A stretch of DNA of 64,000 bases from Cyclobacteriaceae bacterium. GTDB taxonomy: Bacteria > Bacteroidota > Bacteroidia > Cytophagales > Cyclobacteriaceae. The stretch spans positions 62,001-126,000 of the forward strand of contig JAKLJG010000004.1 of NCBI GenBank assembly GCA_023151255.1, given 5' to 3'. A program made the translations under genes and the position numbers. Each line of letters begins with the position of its first letter. Within the stretch, counting starts at the first letter, position 1. The notes beneath the pieces were generated by a model that searched no databases, was not told where the DNA came from, and worked only from the letters and a program-made list of their open reading frames with translations. Below are positions 36,945-45,197 of this stretch, piece by piece.

Positions 36945-38023
36945 ATATTTACGACAATTATTTATCCACGATCCGCGAGGCGATCGATCGTGACAAGAAA
37001 AGTAAATCCTTCAGCAAAGGACTATCTGGATTAGAACGACCTCTTACAGAAGGAGTTGATACGCGTGCATTTTTCGACAAGAAAATTGACATGACACCAC
37101 TACCCAGTTTTCTTAATCTGGTGAACACGGCAGGCTTGAAGGCAAATGTTAATCAGAAGCTAGGAGAACACCCTGATTTCAGGTACCTGAAAGAAACGAA
37201 TCAAACGGAAAAGCACTACATCGTGTCCGTGTTCATCGATATCAAAGGCTCTACGAACCTCTTCCGGGAGTATGACCTCGAAACAATTACCGTCATTACC
37301 AATACTATTCAGCGTGCGGCCATCCACACTTGTGTAGCATTAGGCGGGTATATACACAGGCTACAAGGGGACGGAGTTTTCGTTTATTTCGGAGGGAAGG
37401 GTATAGACAAGAAGGATGCAAATATTAAGGCGATAACCGCAACCAGTATGTTCTCTTACTTTGTGAAAAATGATTTGAAAAAAATATTTGACCAGGATGG
37501 GATTGAGGATATATCGACTCGCATTGGAATAGATTTCGGAGACGATGAAAACGTAATTTGGGCCAAAGCAGGTATTGGTGATTGTAGTGAGATTACTACA
37601 TATAGTTTGCACACCAACCTCGCCAGCAAAATGCAGGGTCACGCCAAATCAAACGGTATAGTCGTTGGTGAGTACGTTAAGAGTAAGACGCAACTCAGCG
37701 AAGAGCTTTTTAGCCTTGTTACTGACTCTTATGGTAATGTAACCAAACGCTATATTTTTGAAAATCGAAAGAGCGGCTTCCTTTATACTCAATATGAATT
37801 CAATTGGCTGAAATACCTAAAGAGTTTGCCATACTTGCGAGAAGACGTTGACGGGCTTGTTCCAGTTTCTAAGGACGATGCTGAACGGGAACGCTTGAAT
37901 AGACTTCGTCAGACTGCCGGAATTATCACGGGAGGAAATGCATTCACTGATTCCGAGGGGAACATTTCTTCTAGTAGTGTCGGTGTAAAAAATCAGCCGC
38001 ACCGCTTCCACTATGAGGGCTAA
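36941..38023 (+). CDS. Pycsar-type class III nucleotide cyclase (PycC-like)
   Basis: A 360-residue protein with a class III cyclase domain: metal Asp D100 (FIDIKGSTNLF), D144 (LQGDGVFVYF), then the GIDFG and YSLHTNLASKMQ segments. In Pycsar systems such enzymes make cCMP or cUMP on phage infection; substrate choice is not readable here. The last 40 residues are polar and flexible and end in FHYEG with a terminal Gly, like the tails of CBASS cyclases that E2 proteins modify. Overlaps effector and E2-like genes at both ends. Confidence 0.85.
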   Translation: MNIYDNYLSTIREAIDRDKKSKSFSKGLSGLERPLTEGVDTRAFFDKKIDMTPLPSFLNLVNTAGLKANVNQKLGEHPDFRYLKETNQTEKHYIVSVFIDIKGSTNLFREYDLETITVITNTIQRAAIHTCVALGGYIHRLQGDGVFVYFGGKGIDKKDANIKAITATSMFSYFVKNDLKKIFDQDGIEDISTRIGIDFGDDENVIWAKAGIGDCSEITTYSLHTNLASKMQGHAKSNGIVVGEYVKSKTQLSEELFSLVTDSYGNVTKRYIFENRKSGFLYTQYEFNWLKYLKSLPYLREDVDGLVPVSKDDAERERLNRLRQTAGIITGGNAFTDSEGNISSSSVGVKNQPHRFHYEG

Positions 38024-38480
38024 GGTTTTTCCCAAAGGAAAGCACTATCAATCAAAAAAGTATGCTTTTCTCTATCACCAGAAGTTACTGATTGAACAGA
38101 CATTTAGCTATTTAAAATGTGATATAAAAAATAATGTTCTCGTTTGCATAGGGTGGCTACAACCACAAGACTGTAAAGATCAATACAAGGTAAAGATTGA
38201 GTATGTGGTGGGCTACGAGCCGAAGACAACAATACTTAAACCATTCATTCTCCCAAGCAAGCACATTCATATGTATAAAGATCACAGCGTATGCTTGCAC
38301 TATCCTCCGGACATGCGTTGGAATGAAAAGATCAAAATTTGTGAATACACCATTCCTTGGGTTAGTGAATGGATTGTTTTCTATGAAATTTACCAAATTA
38401 CAGGTAAATGGGAAGGCAGGGAGTCACCTGTACATATTCGCGAGAGCGACAAAAACATAAGCGTTGATATCAATGACTAA
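38013..38480 (+). CDS. E2-like protein (CBASS E2-only type) next to the cyclase
   Basis: A 155-residue protein whose core resembles the E2-only proteins of short CBASS operons: KHIHMYKDHSVCLHYPPDMRW with H91 and candidate catalytic C94, then IPWVSEWIVFYEIYQITGKW, the characteristic helix. No E1 partner is encoded beside it. It starts 11 bases inside the cyclase gene, so the two are co-translated. Established for CBASS: such E2 proteins form a thioester with the C-terminal Gly of the cyclase and control its activity. The same role here is inferred. Confidence 0.7.
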   Translation: MRAKVFPKGKHYQSKKYAFLYHQKLLIEQTFSYLKCDIKNNVLVCIGWLQPQDCKDQYKVKIEYVVGYEPKTTILKPFILPSKHIHMYKDHSVCLHYPPDMRWNEKIKICEYTIPWVSEWIVFYEIYQITGKWEGRESPVHIRESDKNISVDIND

Positions 38481-38910
38481 ATAACTTTTAAGAGTTGGCC
38501 ACCCTTATCATTAATTGTAATAGCTGAATGGAGTGCCTCATTTCTGAGACATTATTTAGCTTTTGCTTCAATATGATTTGTTATTCATTGGTGCCTTACA
38601 CTTACTCTTTGCTATTCAAAGAAAATCGAAAACCGGTAGCAAACCCAAAATTCCTAGGCAGTAGCAGGTGACCATTCCGAGCACTCTATTGTTACTTTTT
38701 TATCACTTTTTGGTAACAAAGCCGACTTACAACTTTGCCTTGACTATACGTTTTACAAAATCGCGTCACTTAGTAAATGTAAACAACCCATAGCGCAACA
38801 TTCAGGGCCGGATACTCCGGAGAGCATCCGGCTATTCTTCATATGTTTAGGTTAAGGAAAGGCGTCCGGCTCCTGTTTGTTGGCTATCACAAACGTATTG
38901 TTCTTCACCC
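38481..38910. other. Gene-free stretch after the Pycsar-like unit
   Basis: No coding region is recognised. GCCGGAT (38807-38813) pairs with ATCCGGC (38826-38832), a seven-base stem with no T run. Nothing else stands out. Confidence 0.5.
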
Positions 38911-39204
38911 ATGACCTCATGCGAAAAGCCAACCAAACTGATCGACCGGATGCAACGGCTTGTTACTTATCTCAACGAGCGGAACAACCTGATTCTCCAT
39001 CAGCAGGTAAATCAATTCTTCTACATGCAGAAGATTGAAGAGTTGAAAATGCTTTTAAGGCAATTGGAGGAAATCAATAAAAGCCTGGATGCGGTGACCT
39101 TGCGTATTCATGAGCACTACAGCCTGTGCTTTGCGCAATGGAGTAAAGATGCCCGGTGGGTTAACCTGCAGCAATTCCCGGAGAGGCCTAAATCGATACT
39201 TTGA
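38911..39204 (+). CDS. Small helical protein of unknown function
   Basis: A 97-residue protein that is almost all helix (LVTYLNERNNLILHQQVNQFFYMQKIEELKMLL in outline), coiled-coil-like with no recognised motif. The coding pattern and codon use look real. It stands alone between the defence island and the serine hydrolase gene. Confidence 0.45.
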   Translation: MTSCEKPTKLIDRMQRLVTYLNERNNLILHQQVNQFFYMQKIEELKMLLRQLEEINKSLDAVTLRIHEHYSLCFAQWSKDARWVNLQQFPERPKSIL

Positions 39205-39240
39205 TGAACTCACACCAAGCGATAGCTTTGAGTAATTTAT

Positions 39241-40623
39241 CTATTTCCCGGCCAATGATGATTTAGCCCTTTTGCCATTGGCTTCTACAATTCGGTTCTT
39301 AAAAACAACACTTGAAACCTTACCTCGTTCTAGTATAAAATGAAGAGAGGTCAACCCCGATTCAAAAGTGAATGCATTCTTATCCTGCGGGAATATTTTC
39401 AATTTGCTACTTCCTGTGCGCTGGCTGTAGAATTGACCATCTTCCAATGTTATTTCTCTAACAGATCCGTCATCAAAATTATAAACACCCACTAATGATT
39501 TCGCATACTTTTCATCGAGCTTAATTTTTGCTGTAGGTTCTGGGAATGGTTTACCTATCGCTACAGCAGCCATTCGAATTGACACCTCTACCGGTGAATT
39601 ACAATTGCAGTTTGACAGAACAACAATGTATACATCTTCTTTAGGCAAATGTATGGCGTTGCTTGAGTATCCAAAAATGCCACCTGAATGCTCGTGTGTT
39701 AAACTTCCATTAACCTCATCCAGCATCCAGCCATAGCCGTAGTACGTGGGTTTGCCATTTTTAAGCGGATGATTTGTAAATGCCTTTGCTATTGTTTCAC
39801 TTTTAACCAGAATATTGTTTTGAATTGCTACCTGCCACTTCCAAAGATCATCGACCGTTGACATAATTGCACCTGCTGAAAAGGGCTGGGTATGGCTTAA
39901 ATACTCTGCGTTTCTATATTCTCTGCCAAATTGATACCCCATGGCGCGATTGGGAATAATGCGCGAACGACTCCCATAGTATGTATTCTTCATGTCAAGC
40001 GGTTCAAAAATCTTCCTCTCAACAAACTCTCCATAGCTCATCCTAGCTACCTTTTCTATAATAACACCTAATAAAAAATATCCCGAATTACTGTAGTGCC
40101 AGGCCTCTCCAGGAGCAAAATCCATAGGTTCATCTTTGAAAACGTCTATCATCTCCTGCGTAGTAAGATCATTGCGCCAAATCTTCCGCCATTTCTCCAG
40201 TTCGGTATAACTCTTCACTCCTGAAGTGTGCGTGAGCAAATGATGAATCGTAATGGTGTGACCCTTCGTAGGGTAATCGGTGATGAACTTTGTAATAGAA
40301 TCTTGCAATGAAAGGCTACCCTGCTCCACCAACATCAAAATAGCAACGGCAGTAAATTGTTTGGTCATTGATCCAATACCAAAAACATGTTCTGGCGTCA
40401 TCTGAATGGTGTGTTCCAAATCAGCCATTCCAAAAGCTTTCCTATAAATGGGTGTGCCGTTTTTTACAACAAGCGCCACGGCACCAGGCTCATTTTCTTT
40501 GAACTGCTTATTCATTAGTGCATCCAACTCACTTGTGATATCCTGCGCATTTGAGAGCGTTGAAATTAAAAAGAGAAAAGCAAACCAAGCCCATGCTTTT
40601 CCTTTAAGACTAAAATGTATCAT
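39241..40623 (-). CDS. Beta-lactamase-family serine hydrolase
   Basis: A 460-residue protein with a signal peptide (about residues 1-26), SxxK in GSMTKQFTAVA, YxN in WHYSNSGYF and HSGG near residue 310, the full class C/penicillin-binding-like set. C-terminal about 90 residues are a beta domain. A secreted esterase or peptidase of the PF00144 family; substrate unknown. It stands at the 3' end of a run of minus-strand genes. Confidence 0.9.
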   Translation of the reverse strand: MIHFSLKGKAWAWFAFLFLISTLSNAQDITSELDALMNKQFKENEPGAVALVVKNGTPIYRKAFGMADLEHTIQMTPEHVFGIGSMTKQFTAVAILMLVEQGSLSLQDSITKFITDYPTKGHTITIHHLLTHTSGVKSYTELEKWRKIWRNDLTTQEMIDVFKDEPMDFAPGEAWHYSNSGYFLLGVIIEKVARMSYGEFVERKIFEPLDMKNTYYGSRSRIIPNRAMGYQFGREYRNAEYLSHTQPFSAGAIMSTVDDLWKWQVAIQNNILVKSETIAKAFTNHPLKNGKPTYYGYGWMLDEVNGSLTHEHSGGIFGYSSNAIHLPKEDVYIVVLSNCNCNSPVEVSIRMAAVAIGKPFPEPTAKIKLDEKYAKSLVGVYNFDDGSVREITLEDGQFYSQRTGSSKLKIFPQDKNAFTFESGLTSLHFILERGKVSSVVFKNRIVEANGKRAKSSLAGK

Positions 40624-40685
40624 ACCTTATTAATTAATTACTTATTTCACTTACTGCTTTCCTTCTGAAATTCATTCGAAATGTT

Positions 40686-41219
40686 TCATGCTAACAGACC
40701 ATTCCCGATTTCCCTGAGCATTACATAATCCTTAACTGTGTATCCATTGCCTATCTCAGTAACTACTTCACCAATGGAATGAAACCCCAGATGCTGATAA
40801 AAACGAATGGCATTCTGATTTCTAACAAAGACTTTTAGCGTCAATTCACTGTGTCCTGTTTGTGTTGCCAGGTTTGTCAAATAATTCAGGAATATTCTTC
40901 CAATTCCATTTCCCTGAAATGCCGGCAGAATATATAATTTATGAATCATCATACTAGATGAAGATTTAAATTGTTTCTCGATAGATGCAAACCCAAGTGG
41001 CTCGTTAGAAGAATAACCAATAATAAATTGTTGCGCTAGATTCATCTGTTGCTTGATTGCTTCCTCATTGTAAATCAAATCAAGCATATACTCAAGCTGC
41101 CCGGCAGGTAATAATTGTCCATAGGTAACAGGCCACGTTGCGTGTGCTATGGTTTGGATGATTTTCCACTCACCTGGTCTAGCGTGTTGGAATTCAATAT
41201 GTATGGATGACTTTTGCAC
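40686..41219 (-). CDS. GNAT acetyltransferase
   Basis: A 177-residue protein with the GNAT pattern: LYILPAFQGNGIGRIFLNYL (acetyl-CoA loop QGNGIG) and LKVFVRNQNAIRFYQHLGF near the end. GTG start at 41219, two bases from the upstream TPR gene stop; no better ATG. Substrate unknown; such proteins acetylate small amines or protein N-termini. Confidence 0.88.
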   Translation of the reverse strand: MQKSSIHIEFQHARPGEWKIIQTIAHATWPVTYGQLLPAGQLEYMLDLIYNEEAIKQQMNLAQQFIIGYSSNEPLGFASIEKQFKSSSSMMIHKLYILPAFQGNGIGRIFLNYLTNLATQTGHSELTLKVFVRNQNAIRFYQHLGFHSIGEVVTEIGNGYTVKDYVMLREIGNGLLA

Positions 41220-41221
41220 CG

Positions 41222-42013
41222 CTACTTTGAAACACGCTCCAATCCCTTTTGTGCACCTTCAAGTTTACTATCCAACTTCAACGCTGCTTCATAGTATCGC
41301 TTTGCCTCCGCTTTATTTCCTTGCTTTTCTCTGATTTGACCCAACCGCATGTTGGCGCCTGCATGGGAGGGTTCTTCTTTGGTGGGTGTATGTTCCAAGT
41401 AACTCAAAAGAAACGTTTCACCTCGCTCCATATTTATACCTGTAAGGGCAGTAATTTTTCCGTACCAATATTGATGCAGAAAATTCTCAGGATTACTTTT
41501 AATTGATTCGTCCAATAATGGCAAAACTTCCTTCGCCATGGCTTTCGCCTTGCTCTCACCACCTCCCATAAATTCAGGAGCCACAACATATGAGTCTACT
41601 AAGGAAACACGCGCATTAATAATTTTGGGATTCAACTGGGCAGCTTTCTCCCAGGCTCTTAGAGCTTTAGGCCCAACGGACATCTGCGTGAAAATGCCTG
41701 ATTCACTGCCAACTCCTGAATAGGCATCACCTAACCAATTAAAGTATTCACCATTTGTCGGACTCCTTTCAGTAGCCACTTTAAAGTAATCAACAGCATC
41801 ATCATACTCCTTTTTGTCGTAAGCGATTCTACCCAAATAATACAGAGCGGAACCATAATCAGCGGAGTTCTTCTCAATTACTCTAAATAATTTGGTCGCT
41901 TCATCGAGTCTTTTGGATTGGTAGAGGGAAATACCTTGTTGAAGATTACTCTGCCCCGATGACAGCAAGGAAACGAACAATAAACAGGCTATTAAGTAAA
42001 ACGATAATCTCAT
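41222..42013 (-). CDS. Secreted TPR-repeat protein
   Basis: A 263-residue protein with a signal peptide (MRLSFYLIACLLFVSLLSSG) and TPR units across the mature part (ADYGSALYYLGRIAYDKKEY, NGEYFNWLGDAYSG, NKAEAKRYYEAALKLDSK). Likely an envelope scaffold. It is directly followed by the GNAT gene, suggesting co-transcription. No enzymatic motif. Confidence 0.82.
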   Translation of the reverse strand: MRLSFYLIACLLFVSLLSSGQSNLQQGISLYQSKRLDEATKLFRVIEKNSADYGSALYYLGRIAYDKKEYDDAVDYFKVATERSPTNGEYFNWLGDAYSGVGSESGIFTQMSVGPKALRAWEKAAQLNPKIINARVSLVDSYVVAPEFMGGGESKAKAMAKEVLPLLDESIKSNPENFLHQYWYGKITALTGINMERGETFLLSYLEHTPTKEEPSHAGANMRLGQIREKQGNKAEAKRYYEAALKLDSKLEGAQKGLERVSK

Positions 42014-42070
42014 AAAAGTTGCTTTAATAATTAATTAAAAATGTTGGATTCGCTAACGGAAGGCTCTAAC

Positions 42071-43501
42071 TCACTTGTAAATCATCACCAACTGTTCAAA
42101 CGTTTTTTCCTTCTCTATATGCGTAACGTACCTTGTTGTAAAGAACCAATCATTAAAAAAAGTTGTCAGGTCTCTGCCGGATGTAAGCTTAGTAATCCGA
42201 ACAAAATCTTCTGTGGTTGCCTCTTTCATGGAGTAATCTTGATAAAATATTTTTAGTGATTGATTAAAATCTTTTTCACCTAAAATTTCATAAAGAATTC
42301 TGAAGGCAATCATACCTAATGAATAAGAGTAATCCGTCATTCCATGCTTTCCAAAATCTACCATGGGCATGGTTTTCAACCGGGTGTCATTCGTAACTTC
42401 ACGCCTAACCACTTGTAGCACCCAATTTGTTACATACTCCAAGTATTCACGATGTTCAAGCTTTTCAATTGTTAAATATTCAATGAACGTTGCTAGTCCC
42501 TCTTCCCATCTGGGCGATGGGGCTTTCAGGTTAACATTCCATAGATGTGAGATTTCGTGATACGCTTGATGCATCTCCGTAGAATCTTTAAAAGCGGATG
42601 CTGCTTGAAGTATGGATGTCACATCTGCTTGGGAGCCATAACCATCGGGGATTTCTATTATTGAAAAACCTTTAAAGTTGTTAAGTGGCCCCCACCAATT
42701 TGAGTAGAGGTTTGTGGTTTTTCGAAGAGCTTCCAGTACTTTCTTTGCGCCTAAGGAATCCTGCTTGAAATAATAAACTAACAATCCGTTATCTGTTAAC
42801 TTTCTATAATTTGAAATAGCAATATCCATTCGCCATGCCTTTTCCGTATTTTCAAATTCGAATGTAGTGTGCCCATTCGTGGAGTTAGTCGTAACAAGAC
42901 TGCCTCCATTCACAGCTACTAAGGAATCAGGAATTGTTACGCTGACACGATAATCAAAACTTGCCTTAGAAAATTGCTTGTTAATCTTATGTGACGGATA
43001 GCCAAGCTCAGGATACGCCATGCAATCAGGCCGTAGGATGGTGAAGTTTGGATCAATCTTATCTCTCACATAATTCCAACCAACCTCCGTATATCCATAT
43101 AATGTTCCATCATACTTCAACTCTAGTGTGATAGATTGGTTGGGACGTAAGGGTTTATTCAATTCAACAGTAATGAAATTCGATTGCAACCTTGCATGAT
43201 CTTCAAAGCTTTTGATGTTTTGTGTAAATGACAAAGAGGTCCCCTCAGATTTAATCTCCCTTACAGTTAACAGTCTATACAATACAAACGGCACTTTTTT
43301 CACACTTCTATTCGAGTTATTTACTATTTCAACTTTACAGATCGCTTCCATTAGTTTATTGTCGAAATCCAATTTGACATTCCAGTCATATCGATTGATT
43401 GCTAACAATGTGTTGTAATCATCCTTCTGTTGAGCTATGGCTGCCATTGTTACAATTGAAAAAGCTACTGACGCAATTAGAAGGTTTACTCTGAAATTCA
43501 T
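42071..43501 (-). CDS. M1-like secreted zinc peptidase
   Basis: A 476-residue protein with signal peptide, beta-rich N-terminal half and a gluzincin domain: HEISHLW (H315, E316, H319) with the third-ligand Glu in WEEGLATF downstream. The M1 aminopeptidase layout is recognisable, although the GAMEN exopeptidase motif is not seen, so substrate trimming may differ. It is surrounded by envelope proteins. Confidence 0.82.
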   Translation of the reverse strand: MNFRVNLLIASVAFSIVTMAAIAQQKDDYNTLLAINRYDWNVKLDFDNKLMEAICKVEIVNNSNRSVKKVPFVLYRLLTVREIKSEGTSLSFTQNIKSFEDHARLQSNFITVELNKPLRPNQSITLELKYDGTLYGYTEVGWNYVRDKIDPNFTILRPDCMAYPELGYPSHKINKQFSKASFDYRVSVTIPDSLVAVNGGSLVTTNSTNGHTTFEFENTEKAWRMDIAISNYRKLTDNGLLVYYFKQDSLGAKKVLEALRKTTNLYSNWWGPLNNFKGFSIIEIPDGYGSQADVTSILQAASAFKDSTEMHQAYHEISHLWNVNLKAPSPRWEEGLATFIEYLTIEKLEHREYLEYVTNWVLQVVRREVTNDTRLKTMPMVDFGKHGMTDYSYSLGMIAFRILYEILGEKDFNQSLKIFYQDYSMKEATTEDFVRITKLTSGRDLTTFFNDWFFTTRYVTHIEKEKTFEQLVMIYK

Positions 43502-43525
43502 ACCTGTTTAAAATTATAGACCATG

Positions 43526-43693
43526 TTAGTCACTCTCAGTTTTAGATTTAGGCTTAATATTGTCAGCCAGAAGAAACACCACTCCTATTGCAACCCACAA
43601 CGCAGCTTTTATCCAATTTCCTTCCTGGAACGCTTCCAGCAATGCCATTCCAAAAAACAAGACAAAGACTGTAGCATTTGTGCCAACTTTCAT
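43526..43693 (-). CDS. Small two-helix membrane protein
   Basis: A 55-residue protein counted from the ATG at 43693, with two hydrophobic segments (TVFVLFFGMALLEAF and IKAALWVAIGVVFLLAD) and a charged tail. The reading frame is clean and placed between DUF4386 and peptidase genes on the same strand. Unknown function. Confidence 0.5.
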   Translation of the reverse strand: MKVGTNATVFVLFFGMALLEAFQEGNWIKAALWVAIGVVFLLADNIKPKSKTESD

Positions 43694-43721
43694 CAGCTTG
43701 TTATTATGCAAAAACAACTAA

Positions 43722-44420
43722 TTATGTTGCCGTAACACTCTTATCACGTGTACCCTTTATCAGCAGCCAAAGCATGAACACCAATTCACCAAACATGGCA
43801 GGCATACCAACCGTAAATACAATGTCTCTGTATTCAGGAAGCACAATACCGACAAAACTTAACAGGACATAAACAACTCCATTTAAGATTAGCCAGATGC
43901 CAAAAAAACGAGGAATGAAAACAGACTGATAAACCAGTATCGCTAATGGAAAGAGCCACAGACCATAAAATAATACCAATGCTAAAACACTATACTCATT
44001 AATTTTAAGAAACGCCATGGCAATGTCTTGACGTTGCACCAATTCAAACGACTTCAGCATTTCTCCTTTTAGCGTAATAACAGCTGCGATACTAAGTCCA
44101 GCATTCACAAATGCCACAGGTACCTGCACCACTACAGAGGCCACTAAAAGCTTCGCGTACCGTTCATTGACTGACCTAAACAGCTGATAAAAGACCCACA
44201 CCAACAATACCCAGATAGTATTCGTTACCAGCCCTGAAAAAATGCCCGTTCTAAACAAGGTTTCATACTTCAGAATATTTTGAGCAGAAGCTACTGGATC
44301 ACCACTTACAAATATTTTGGGTGATACATAGAACATGTCGTAAAAGCCTGAAACGATCCAAAGTAGAAATAACAGACCGGCAAGTCTTGCTGTTTTTTTG
44401 AGCTCTTGTTTAGTATTCAT
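43722..44420 (-). CDS. DUF4386-family membrane protein (second copy)
   Basis: A 232-residue protein with about six membrane helices and the start pattern KKTARLAGLLFLLWIVSGF, typical of DUF4386. The ATG at 44420 is chosen; an upstream TTG would add three residues. Paralogue of the gene at 44433-45197, 12 bases away. Function unknown; the family is common near permeases in Bacteroidetes. Confidence 0.78.
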   Translation of the reverse strand: MNTKQELKKTARLAGLLFLLWIVSGFYDMFYVSPKIFVSGDPVASAQNILKYETLFRTGIFSGLVTNTIWVLLVWVFYQLFRSVNERYAKLLVASVVVQVPVAFVNAGLSIAAVITLKGEMLKSFELVQRQDIAMAFLKINEYSVLALVLFYGLWLFPLAILVYQSVFIPRFFGIWLILNGVVYVLLSFVGIVLPEYRDIVFTVGMPAMFGELVFMLWLLIKGTRDKSVTAT

Positions 44421-44432
44421 AATGCTCAAGGT

Positions 44433-45197
44433 TTATGGATTAGTCTGACCCACAGCGGAACTATACTTATTCCACTCCTCCTCATTAACACCTTTAATTA
44501 ATAAGCTTAGTGATAATGATATTTCGCCAATAAATACGGGGAGAACGATGACCATAAAGACCATTCCGGAAAACTGAGGAGCCAGGATTAAGATGACGCT
44601 ATTGATGAGATAGCCCGCTCCGCTAATGATATATAATATACCAACGAACCTGGGAAGGTAGACTGACTTATAAATTAAGTAACCCGTTAACAAAAAATAA
44701 GGAGCAAACATGAGCAGGGCAATACCAAAACCAAACACGTGACTTTTTGTACTCAGGCTTATCATGGCACTGAGCTGTTCAGGAGTAAATGCCTGTAAGT
44801 AAGATGATGCACCAATCGGAAATAATGCTTCAACGAGTTGAACAATGTACACTGTCTGAATAGTGACACCCACCAGGTTAAAGAAAGCAGCCAACATCGC
44901 AAGGTCTTTGTTAACCAGTTGGGTGAGTCGATACATGATTAGGACAAGTCCAATGCTAATAATTGACGACAAGAATTCAGCAATAATACCCAGCCTCCAT
45001 AGGAATTCATTTTGTTTGAGACTTGCCATGGTAGCCATTGAATCTCCGGGAACCAGGATACTGTCTCGTACAATCATTTCGTAAAATATTCCCAACACAA
45101 TAATCAGGAGATAAAATATTCCGCCAATTCTGGCATAGGTTTGTGGTGACGTTTCGTTGTTTTGGGTTATTGAAGTCATAGTCTTTCCTCTTAACAT
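44433..45197 (-). CDS. DUF4386-family membrane protein (first copy)
   Basis: A 254-residue protein with six membrane helices, opening TYARIGGIFYLLIIVLGIFYE as in DUF4386. Start at 45197 abuts the stop of the permease gene; an ATG at 45179 is equally possible. It forms a tandem pair with the next gene and may serve the permease locus (inference). Confidence 0.8.
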   Translation of the reverse strand: MLRGKTMTSITQNNETSPQTYARIGGIFYLLIIVLGIFYEMIVRDSILVPGDSMATMASLKQNEFLWRLGIIAEFLSSIISIGLVLIMYRLTQLVNKDLAMLAAFFNLVGVTIQTVYIVQLVEALFPIGASSYLQAFTPEQLSAMISLSTKSHVFGFGIALLMFAPYFLLTGYLIYKSVYLPRFVGILYIISGAGYLINSVILILAPQFSGMVFMVIVLPVFIGEISLSLSLLIKGVNEEEWNKYSSAVGQTNP

